From: Terriglobia bacterium
GTDB taxonomy: Bacteria; Acidobacteriota; Terriglobia; UBA7540
DNA length: 39,198 nucleotides
Reading direction: 5' to 3'
NCBI GenBank assembly: GCA_020072655.1
Contig: JAIQGH010000024.1
Location: 1 to 39,198 of the forward strand
Numbering within the stretch: the first letter of the stretch is position 1; the number at the start of each line of letters is the position of its first letter. Positions 33,165-39,198 of this stretch are shown here, piece by piece. The notes under the pieces were generated by a model, which had not been told where the DNA came from, did no database searches, and saw only the letters and a list, made by a program, of their open reading frames with translations. Position numbers and translations under genes: made by a program.

Positions 33165-34919
33165 ATGGTCAGGGTCCGGCTGCGAACTAAGCTGCTGCTT
33201 TCTCTGATTCTCACTTCGACCGCGCTGATCTTTTCTTCTCTTTTTATCGTCCAGCATCAATTGCGAGAACGGGCGAGAGAAGAGATCTTCGAATCACTGC
33301 GCAACTCGGTTGTCACCTTCCAGAGCTTCCAGCGCGCGCGGCAGAACACCCTGGCGCGTTCCGCCGCACTGCTCGCGAACCTGCCGAGTCTGAAAGCGCT
33401 TATGACCACCGAGCATGAGGCCACCATCCAGGACGCCTCCGCCGACTTCTGGAGACTCGCCGGCAGCGACCTCTTCGTGCTCGCGGACCGGACGGGCAAG
33501 ATCGTCGCGCTGGAGACTGCCGCCGGGGGATTTGACCGTCAAGCAGCGCAAGCCTCTCTCACTCGCGTCTTCGAGCGCCACGCGAACCGCGATTGGTGGT
33601 TCGGCGAAGGGCATCTCTATGAAGTCTATCTCCAGCCGATCTATTTCGGGGCTCCGAGCGAAGACGTCCCCTTGGGCGTGGTGGCGGTGGGGTACGAAAT
33701 CAACGATCAGGTGGCGAATGAGGTCCGTCGCGTGGCTTCCAGCCAGGTAGGCTTCCTGTACGGAAATGAGATCGTGGTCAGCACGCTCACGCCTGAGCAG
33801 CAGGCCGAACTCGCCGGCCAGATCGGCAGGCTCTCCCCCTTGTCTCCATTAGGCGCGCATGATCTCCAACTCAGCGACGAACGGTATCTGGGCTCGGCGG
33901 TGGACCTGCCCCCGACGAGCGACCCTTCTGTGCAGCTTACCGTCTTGAAGTCCTACGACCAGGCGACCGCCTTTCTCGAAAGCCTGAACCGCCTCTTGTT
34001 GGTCGTGGGGCTGGCGGCGGTCCTTGCGGGGACCGCACTGGTCTTCCTGATCTCGCACACCTTCACGCGACCTTTAGCGAACCTCGTTTCCGGCGTGCGC
34101 GCCCTCGAAAAAGGGGACTTCATGTTTCCTCTCGACGCCCGCACCCACGACGAAATCGGAGAATTGACCACGGCGTTTGACAAGATGCGGAGGAGCCTGG
34201 AGAAAAGCCAGCGGGACCTGCTTCACGCCGACCGTCTGGCGACGATCGGTCGCATGGCCAGCTCCATCTCGCACGACCTCCGTCACCCGTTGACCGCTAT
34301 TCTTGCCTATGCCGAATTCTTGGCAGAAGACAGTACCGGCGACCAGCAGCGGAAGGAACTGTACGATGAGATCCGACTCTCCGTCACGCAGATGACCGAT
34401 CTGATCTCCTCGCTGCTGGAATTCTCTAGGGCTCAGGAGGTCCTGAAGCTCGCCTATGGAAATATCCGGGAACCTGTGGAGCACGCGATCCGGACCGTCC
34501 AGGCCCGACCCGAGTTTCGAGGGATTGCGATCACGCTCTCACAACCCGATGTCATCGAGGGTTGGTTCGACCGCAAGCGGCTGGAGCGGGCGTTTCACAA
34601 CCTCCTTCTTAACGCCTGCGAGGCAGTCCCGGCGAACTCGGGAAAAATCCAAGTGAGCACGTGCCGGCTCGTCGACAGCGTGGAGATTCGTATTGCCGAC
34701 AATGGGCCCGGCATCCCTGAAGCCATCCGTGATTCCCTCTTTCAGCCTTTCGTCAGCTACGGGAAGGAGAACGGGACGGGTCTCGGCCTCGCCGTCGCGC
34801 ACAAGATTGTTCAGGATCACGGCGGGGAAATCCGCGTCGACTCCCCCGCCGAATGCGGCGCCGTCTTCAATCTTCGTATCCCGCTTACCCCACCGTCGGG
34901 AGTCCAAAACACCTCGTAG
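33165..34919 (+). CDS. membrane sensor histidine kinase
   Basis: A 584-residue kinase, probable partner of the OmpR-type regulator upstream. A first membrane helix (about 9-29) is followed by a periplasmic sensor region (30-275) with the DLFVLADRTGKIVA strand of a CACHE/PAS-like fold. A second helix (277-297), HAMP (about 300-350), and a HisKA domain with His370 in SSISHDLRHPL follow. The HATPase domain has N-box NLLLNACEAVP, IADNGPGIPEAI and NGTGLGLAVAHKIV. Length and layout fit a classical single-receiverless kinase. The ATG is taken at 33165. Sensor ligand unknown. Its stop lies in the left end of a repeat at 34916-34984. Confidence 0.92.
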   Translation: MVRVRLRTKLLLSLILTSTALIFSSLFIVQHQLRERAREEIFESLRNSVVTFQSFQRARQNTLARSAALLANLPSLKALMTTEHEATIQDASADFWRLAGSDLFVLADRTGKIVALETAAGGFDRQAAQASLTRVFERHANRDWWFGEGHLYEVYLQPIYFGAPSEDVPLGVVAVGYEINDQVANEVRRVASSQVGFLYGNEIVVSTLTPEQQAELAGQIGRLSPLSPLGAHDLQLSDERYLGSAVDLPPTSDPSVQLTVLKSYDQATAFLESLNRLLLVVGLAAVLAGTALVFLISHTFTRPLANLVSGVRALEKGDFMFPLDARTHDEIGELTTAFDKMRRSLEKSQRDLLHADRLATIGRMASSISHDLRHPLTAILAYAEFLAEDSTGDQQRKELYDEIRLSVTQMTDLISSLLEFSRAQEVLKLAYGNIREPVEHAIRTVQARPEFRGIAITLSQPDVIEGWFDRKRLERAFHNLLLNACEAVPANSGKIQVSTCRLVDSVEIRIADNGPGIPEAIRDSLFQPFVSYGKENGTGLGLAVAHKIVQDHGGEIRVDSPAECGAVFNLRIPLTPPSGVQNTS

Positions 34920-34984
34920 CGCCGGGCGGAACCTGTCCCCACGACGTCGGGAGCCCGGCATGCCCCGATGAATCGGGGCGCTAC
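34916..34984. repeat. imperfect inverted repeat with GTAGCGCC/GGCGCTAC ends
   Basis: Ends GTAGCGCC (34916-34923) and GGCGCTAC (34977-34984) are inverse. Inside are GCCGGGC (34921-34927) with GCCCGGC (34953-34959), and GCCCCGAT..ATCGGGGC. The left end includes the histidine kinase stop codon. It belongs to the same family as the hairpin at 29444-29461. It could fold as a strong RNA hairpin between the kinase gene and the following polysaccharide genes. Confidence 0.65.
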
Positions 34985-35020
34985 TGCCCACCCGCGCCTG
35001 CGTGGTAACTTTCCTCATCG

Positions 35021-35036
35021 AAATCTTTACAAATCC
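35021..35036. promoter_or_regulatory. second copy of the TTTACAAATCC motif
   Basis: AAATCTTTACAAATCC. Reverse-complemented, it shares ATTTGTAAAG with the direct repeat at 32122-32132. It lies about 57 bases upstream of the HprK-like gene start. If the OmpR-type regulator binds this motif, the downstream HprK/nucleotidyltransferase genes would be in its regulon. Confidence 0.35.
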
Positions 35037-35092
35037 CCAACATCCGTCTGACACCCCCTTGCTTGGGCTCGTGCTACGGTCGCTATGTGACT

Positions 35093-37186
35093 ATGCAGCA
35101 TGCCCACGATTCGCTGGCAAAGGGACAGTCTGCCGAACTCGGCCGGTGGCCGGCGGGCCGGCTGGAAACCACGCCTGCAGGTCGGCCCGACTTTCTCAGG
35201 AAAGACGCCCAGACGCCCATCAGCCGGGCCTTTCACGTCGCAGGCGTACGGCTCTTCATCGAAACCAATTCTGAAACGATCTTGGAATCGGCGCACGAAG
35301 CGTTCGCCAGCTCGACGCCGGCCATGGCGGGGCGTGGCGCCAAGCTCCGCCTGTGGGTCGATCCCTCAGGGAATTCGGGCCCCCCCTGGCCTAAACCCTA
35401 CTTCCGCGGACTCTCTCACCTCATCTTTGGAGGGTTCGACAGTCAGAACTCCTTCTTGATTGACCTTCGCACAGGAACCGTTCTCGGGCGGTTCTCACCA
35501 AAGATGGCTGCTGATCGCAGCATGTGGAAGACCGTGATCTTCCCGGTGATCTTCTCGGCGCTCGCTCCGTCGCTGGACCTAGCGGTTCTCCATTGCGGGT
35601 GTGTCGGCGCCGATGGGGGCGGACTTCTACTCGCCGGCGAGTCCGGACAAGGGAAGTCTACTCTCGCCGTTGCCCTCGCTCAGGTCGGCTTCCGTTTCCT
35701 CTCCGATGATCGCACTGTTCTCTCGCTAACGAGCGAGGGACTAACCGCGTGGAGCGTCCTTCCTGGTTTGAAGCTGCGCCCGGACGCCCGAAGCCATTTT
35801 GACGGTTTGGCCGACCTTCAACCGGCTCCACTTTGGGGGGGCGAGGAAGCCTACCGCGTGGACGCAAGGGAGGAGTTGAACGTTCATACGACTCCGCGTT
35901 GCGAACCGCGCTGGCTAATCTTCCTTGAACGTCAACCTATCCCGGAGTTCACGCTTCGGAGGATTTCGGCGCCGGAGGCCGCAGCCCGCATGGAAGCAGG
36001 GCTGCCGCAGGAGATACCCGCAGCCCTCGCGCAGCAGCGCAGGACCATCGCTGCCCTTGTCCAACGAGATTGCTGGGTGCTCCGCCACGGCGGCGACCCA
36101 CACGCGGTAGCGCGGGCTCTCCGCGATTGGGTCAAGGCACTGGGGTCTCGGCGAACCAGGCTCGGGGAGACCCCGCCGGCGCCTCTGCCGCGGATCGAGG
36201 TAGCGCGCCGGGACCCGCTGCGCCGTTTCACGCCCACTCCGTTCGTTGCCCAGGTCAGCGTCATGGACCGGACGCTTCGCGTGGAAACTAATAATCCGCA
36301 AGTTCTGAAGTGCGTCCGCCAGCTCTTCGACCGCTACGGACCAGCCCCAGCTCATCCTCCCCAGTTCTTATGGCGAATCGTCACCGAGCCGGACAGCGCT
36401 CGAAAGCCGCCTTGGCCGGAGATGACGGCGTTTTCGGGACCGGGGCTGAGGGTCGTCAACCTGGGGCAACGCAGCTTCCTTGCTGTGGACCTCGAAGCGC
36501 GCGAAGGCGTGGGATTTCTGGCTGAGGGTCTTGCGGCCGAAGAGACGGGATTTGCCAGTATCTACCTTGCGGCGCTCTTCTACCTGACCGCGCCCGTTCT
36601 CGGACTTGTCTCGGTTACCGCGGCCTGTGTCGTCCACAAGGAGCGCGGCATTCTCGTCTTCGGGGAGCCCGCGAGCGGCAAAACCACCTCAAGCTACCTC
36701 GCGGAGCGCCTGGGATTGGAGTTTCATTCCGATCAGGCCACTTTTCTGGAGTTCGAAGGTCACCGACTTCGAGCGTGGGGAGACTTCTGGCCCGATGCCT
36801 TCCGCGCCGAGGCCTCGCAATTTCTTCCTGAGCTCAGCTCACAAGCTAGTGCCTTTTCCCAAGGCAGAATGACTTTTCTTGCCTTGTCGAAGTCTCGCAC
36901 CCCGAGGCCAGCACGCAGCGTGTTTCCCGCCGCCTGTATTCTCTTGGAAAAGAGAGCCATGGAGGCGCCACGCCTGACGCCGTTACCCGCTCCTGAGTTG
37001 TCGCAGCGGTTGAAAGTCTTTGTTCCCTTTAAGGACGAGGCTCGTTTCGAGGCTCAACGTGAAAGCGTGTTCCGGAGGCTGGCGGAGTTGCCGGCCTTCC
37101 GGCTGACCTGCGGCGAGCCTTGGGCGGCAGCCCGTTTCTACCGGAGCGTGCTCAGCATGGAACAGCTCCTAGAGGAAAGGGAATGA
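35093..37186 (+). CDS. tandem HprK-like kinase (two HPr-kinase-related modules in one chain)
   Basis: A protein of about 697 residues from ATG 35093 (TTG 35063 and GTG 35087 are alternatives). It contains two HPr kinase/phosphorylase-like P-loop modules in tandem. Module 1 has Walker A GESGQGKST (about 182-190) followed by RFLSDDRTVL. Module 2 has GEPASGKTT (about 524-532) followed by EFHSDQATFLEFEG. Each is preceded by a similar N-terminal region (RLFIETNSETIL versus LRVETNNPQVL), so the gene arose by internal duplication. HprK-related proteins near nucleotidyltransferases and exopolysaccharide genes are known (HPr-rel-A type) but are normally single modules. Real HPr kinase activity is unlikely; the substrate is unknown. 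Its stop overlaps the next gene by four bases. Confidence 0.8.
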   Translation: MQHAHDSLAKGQSAELGRWPAGRLETTPAGRPDFLRKDAQTPISRAFHVAGVRLFIETNSETILESAHEAFASSTPAMAGRGAKLRLWVDPSGNSGPPWPKPYFRGLSHLIFGGFDSQNSFLIDLRTGTVLGRFSPKMAADRSMWKTVIFPVIFSALAPSLDLAVLHCGCVGADGGGLLLAGESGQGKSTLAVALAQVGFRFLSDDRTVLSLTSEGLTAWSVLPGLKLRPDARSHFDGLADLQPAPLWGGEEAYRVDAREELNVHTTPRCEPRWLIFLERQPIPEFTLRRISAPEAAARMEAGLPQEIPAALAQQRRTIAALVQRDCWVLRHGGDPHAVARALRDWVKALGSRRTRLGETPPAPLPRIEVARRDPLRRFTPTPFVAQVSVMDRTLRVETNNPQVLKCVRQLFDRYGPAPAHPPQFLWRIVTEPDSARKPPWPEMTAFSGPGLRVVNLGQRSFLAVDLEAREGVGFLAEGLAAEETGFASIYLAALFYLTAPVLGLVSVTAACVVHKERGILVFGEPASGKTTSSYLAERLGLEFHSDQATFLEFEGHRLRAWGDFWPDAFRAEASQFLPELSSQASAFSQGRMTFLALSKSRTPRPARSVFPAACILLEKRAMEAPRLTPLPAPELSQRLKVFVPFKDEARFEAQRESVFRRLAELPAFRLTCGEPWAAARFYRSVLSMEQLLEERE

Positions 37187-38532
37187 ACCGAGCACTGGCG
37201 GAAACGATCGTACAGTGTCTAAGCGTCGCCCGCGATCCGACGCCGGCTTTGTTCCGCCTCGGTCGCTTCAGCGAGCGCGACTGGGTACGCACGCGCGAAT
37301 GGCTGGACCTCAGCGGGCTGGCTCTTCATCTCTGCCAGAGGCTTGAGGAATGTCGCGCCGAGCCGTTGGTGCCCGCCCGCGTGGCGAAGCGCTTGCAGAA
37401 AAACCTCGCGGATAACCGTCAGCGTCTCGCCGCGATAGCGGCCGATTTTGTTCGTTTGAACGGTCTGTTGGCGGAAGCCGGGATAGCCCATGCGGCTCTG
37501 AAGGGCCTGGCGATGGTCCCGGACTATTGTCCGGACGGAGTGCTGAGAGTTCAGTTCGATCACGACTACCTTGTCGAAGCAGAATCGCTCGCGCGAGCGG
37601 AGGAAACCCTTCAGGCTGCTGGCTACACGCGGAAGAATCCTCACGAAGCCCATCCACGCGCTTACATCAGGTCTTCCTCCGAGCGCAGCTCGCTCGAAAA
37701 GCGTACGGATTTTTATTCAGCCGAATTGATCCGGCCGGTCGAACTGCACGTCCGCCTCTGGGAAGACGAAGAAGAAGGAATCCCGATTGATCTTCCGCGA
37801 GACTTTTTGGAGCGCGCGCAGCTCCTGAAGTGGAGCGGCCACCGCTACGGGGGCCTTTCCGATGAGGATGCTCTGCTCTTCCAGGTCCTCCACGGTTTTC
37901 GCCACATGCTCAGAAACTGGTGTCGCCTGTCCATCCTCCTGGAAATCGCCAGCTTCCTCCGCTGCCGCGCGCAAGACGAACGTTTGTGGCAGAGCTTTGG
38001 TGAGCGGACCAAGAATCTTCGCTATGTCCCCCAAGCCGCGGGCGTCGTCTTCAGTTTGGCCACCCAAGTCTTCGACGGCGAGGTCCCCGCTGCGGCCAGG
38101 CCGTTCACCGTCGAGACCCTCACGCCCGCTCTGAAGCTCTGGGTCGAACGGTACGGGACGCGGCTGGCGTTGGACAACTTCCGCAAGACCAAGTTCAGTC
38201 TCTTCTTGCACCGAGAATTCGTGAGCGACGGAGCGACTTGGCGGGCGATGCTCCGGCGTCGGTTGTTCCCTCGCCATACTCGGGCGATCACCCGCACCCT
38301 GCCGGCGTGGAAGTTTGCAGCCCTTGGACCGCAATCCCTTCGGCAGGCCGCCTACGCGCTTCAGCGACTGGGGTTCCACCTCGTCGCGGCGCTGACCTAT
38401 GGGTGGGAGCACTCCCGCTGGGTCCGATTGCGCAAGAAGGTCTACGCACGTTCTGTCCAGTACGTTCGACGCCAAGAAGAAACGGATAGGCGGTCTGGCG
38501 CGATAAAGGAAATGGTGAGCTCCCCGTCATGA
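37183..38532 (+). CDS. nucleotidyltransferase family protein (PF14907, NTP_transf_5-like)
   Basis: A 449-residue protein of the 'uncharacterised nucleotidyltransferase' family. The core has HAALKGLAMVPDY then RVQFDHDYLVEAESLARAEE, giving the Gly and Asp-x-Asp metal-binding pattern (FDHDYLV). A long helical C-terminal half (VLHGFRHMLRNWCRLSILLE) follows. ATG 37183 overlaps the previous stop (ATGA) and follows AGGAAAGGGA. Members of this family regularly neighbour HprK-like kinases in exopolysaccharide or modified-peptide clusters, so it and the tandem kinase probably act together. The acceptor of the nucleotide is not known. It is followed by a polysaccharide glycosyl-phosphate transferase gene about 75 bases downstream. 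Confidence 0.8.
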   Translation: MNRALAETIVQCLSVARDPTPALFRLGRFSERDWVRTREWLDLSGLALHLCQRLEECRAEPLVPARVAKRLQKNLADNRQRLAAIAADFVRLNGLLAEAGIAHAALKGLAMVPDYCPDGVLRVQFDHDYLVEAESLARAEETLQAAGYTRKNPHEAHPRAYIRSSSERSSLEKRTDFYSAELIRPVELHVRLWEDEEEGIPIDLPRDFLERAQLLKWSGHRYGGLSDEDALLFQVLHGFRHMLRNWCRLSILLEIASFLRCRAQDERLWQSFGERTKNLRYVPQAAGVVFSLATQVFDGEVPAAARPFTVETLTPALKLWVERYGTRLALDNFRKTKFSLFLHREFVSDGATWRAMLRRRLFPRHTRAITRTLPAWKFAALGPQSLRQAAYALQRLGFHLVAALTYGWEHSRWVRLRKKVYARSVQYVRRQEETDRRSGAIKEMVSSPS

Positions 38533-38606
38533 TCGATGGTCTCGCGTGGCAAGCCCGGATTTGCGCTTCGCAGTTTTATTGCGGCGTATTGATTCTGTAG
38601 GTGTAT

Positions 38607-39198
38607 ATGTTCTTCGTTCGGTCGTTCTTGATTAACACTTGTTTGGCGCTCTTTGACCTCGCGACGACGGCCGCAAGTTACGGGCTGGTCGCCGGGATGT
38701 TCCTCCGCCGGGGTGACGGCCCACTTGCCCTATCGGCCCTTTCCACGCCTCAGCACGCGGTTTGTTTAGGTTGGATTTCGGTGGCTTGGCTCGCCGCCCT
38801 GATCTATTCCGGAGTGTACCGCTCACGCCGGATGAACTCTGCATTTTCGGACCTCGGCGTCTTGGCCAAGGCGTCGGTCGTCAGCCTGCTGATCCTCGTG
38901 GCGCTCGCTCACGCGGTTCCGGCGCTCGAACCCACACGATTTTTCCTGCTGACACTTGTATCGGTGAACTTCCTGTTGCTTGGCCTGGCACGATTTGGTG
39001 TTCGACTTCTCATGCGGGCGATTCGGCAGCGCGGTTACAACACCAAGAATCTGATCCTGGTCGCGTCACCCGCTCTCGGGGATCGCCTGGCGAAGAAAAT
39101 CGGGCGGCATTCGTCCTACGGATTCCGGATTCTGCGACGACTGGAATACCGCCACGGGCAGGACGGCGAAGCGAATCGCGTGCTTCGCGACTTTCAGG
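38607..39198 (+). CDS. polyprenyl-phosphate sugar phosphotransferase, N-terminal part (truncated by window end)
   Basis: An open frame from ATG 38607 to the last base (197 codons, no stop). It has four to five hydrophobic segments (LALFDLATTAASYGLVAGMF, CLGWISVAWLAALIYSGVY, VVSLLILVALAHAV, FLLTLVSVNFLLLGLARF), then RQRGYNTKNLILVASPALG and the start of a Rossmann-like CoA_binding_3 domain. This is the N-terminus of WbaP/GumD-type enzymes that place the first sugar-phosphate on undecaprenyl phosphate in capsule or exopolysaccharide synthesis. The catalytic half lies outside the window. ATG spacing to the previous gene is 75 bases. No strong ribosome site is seen, so a different start remains possible. 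Confidence 0.75.
   Translation, partial: MFFVRSFLINTCLALFDLATTAASYGLVAGMFLRRGDGPLALSALSTPQHAVCLGWISVAWLAALIYSGVYRSRRMNSAFSDLGVLAKASVVSLLILVALAHAVPALEPTRFFLLTLVSVNFLLLGLARFGVRLLMRAIRQRGYNTKNLILVASPALGDRLAKKIGRHSSYGFRILRRLEYRHGQDGEANRVLRDFQ

Overview
The window is GC-rich (about 60 percent by eye), densely coded and has no tRNA, rRNA, CRISPR array or transposase. The best guess for the host is an Acidobacteriota-like bacterium, probably a soil or subsurface lineage. This rests on the Ser/Thr kinase N-terminus typical of that phylum at the left edge, PAS/GAF-type hybrid kinases, an interspersed repeat of the CATTCCGAGCG..GCGAGGAATC type, and the mix of B12-dependent C1 enzymes with 2-oxoacid:ferredoxin oxidoreductases. 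This is inference from style, not proof.

Left part (1-13.9 kb). The first 53 bases hold the start of a minus-strand Ser/Thr kinase, followed by a hybrid histidine kinase (377-1719) that is broken between its membrane part and its kinase core. From 2447 to 12018 a plus-strand block encodes a cobalamin/folate C1 module: thymidylate-synthase-like protein, corrinoid protein, methylene-THF reductase fused to a MetV-like Cys-rich domain, pterin-binding methyltransferase, homocysteine methyltransferase and a RACE-type reductive activator. It is followed by KorA and a KorB-KorC fusion. Together these look like a dissected methionine synthase: methyl-THF is made by the reductase, passed by the AcsE-like protein to the stand-alone corrinoid protein, then to homocysteine. 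The activator rescues oxidised cobalamin, perhaps with low-potential electrons from the Kor enzyme. A convergent minus-strand ABC exporter operon (11995-13927) carries a lesion in both genes.

Middle (14.1-27.6 kb, all minus strand). A cupredoxin-like protein and a coiled-coil outer-membrane barrel form one pair. Upstream of them in sequence, and separately transcribed, is the most striking region: a nine-gene, mostly overlapping operon (16655-27615). It has four B12-binding-domain radical SAM proteins in two paralogous pairs, three SAM methyltransferases (one with an N-terminal zinc ribbon), an amidohydrolase and a radical SAM/SPASM-like protein. It looks like a biosynthetic or lipid-modification pathway that I do not recognise.

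Right part (27.8-39.2 kb). A di-haem cytochrome, an O-antigen ligase/polymerase-type membrane protein and a DUF5777-like barrel lie on the minus strand. Divergent from them are an OmpR-type response regulator and a membrane histidine kinase. These are followed by a tandem HprK-like kinase, a PF14907-type nucleotidyltransferase and the truncated start of a polyprenyl-phosphate sugar phosphotransferase. This edge looks like the beginning of an exopolysaccharide locus. A shared TTTACAAATCC-like motif lies on both sides of the two-component pair and may be its operator.
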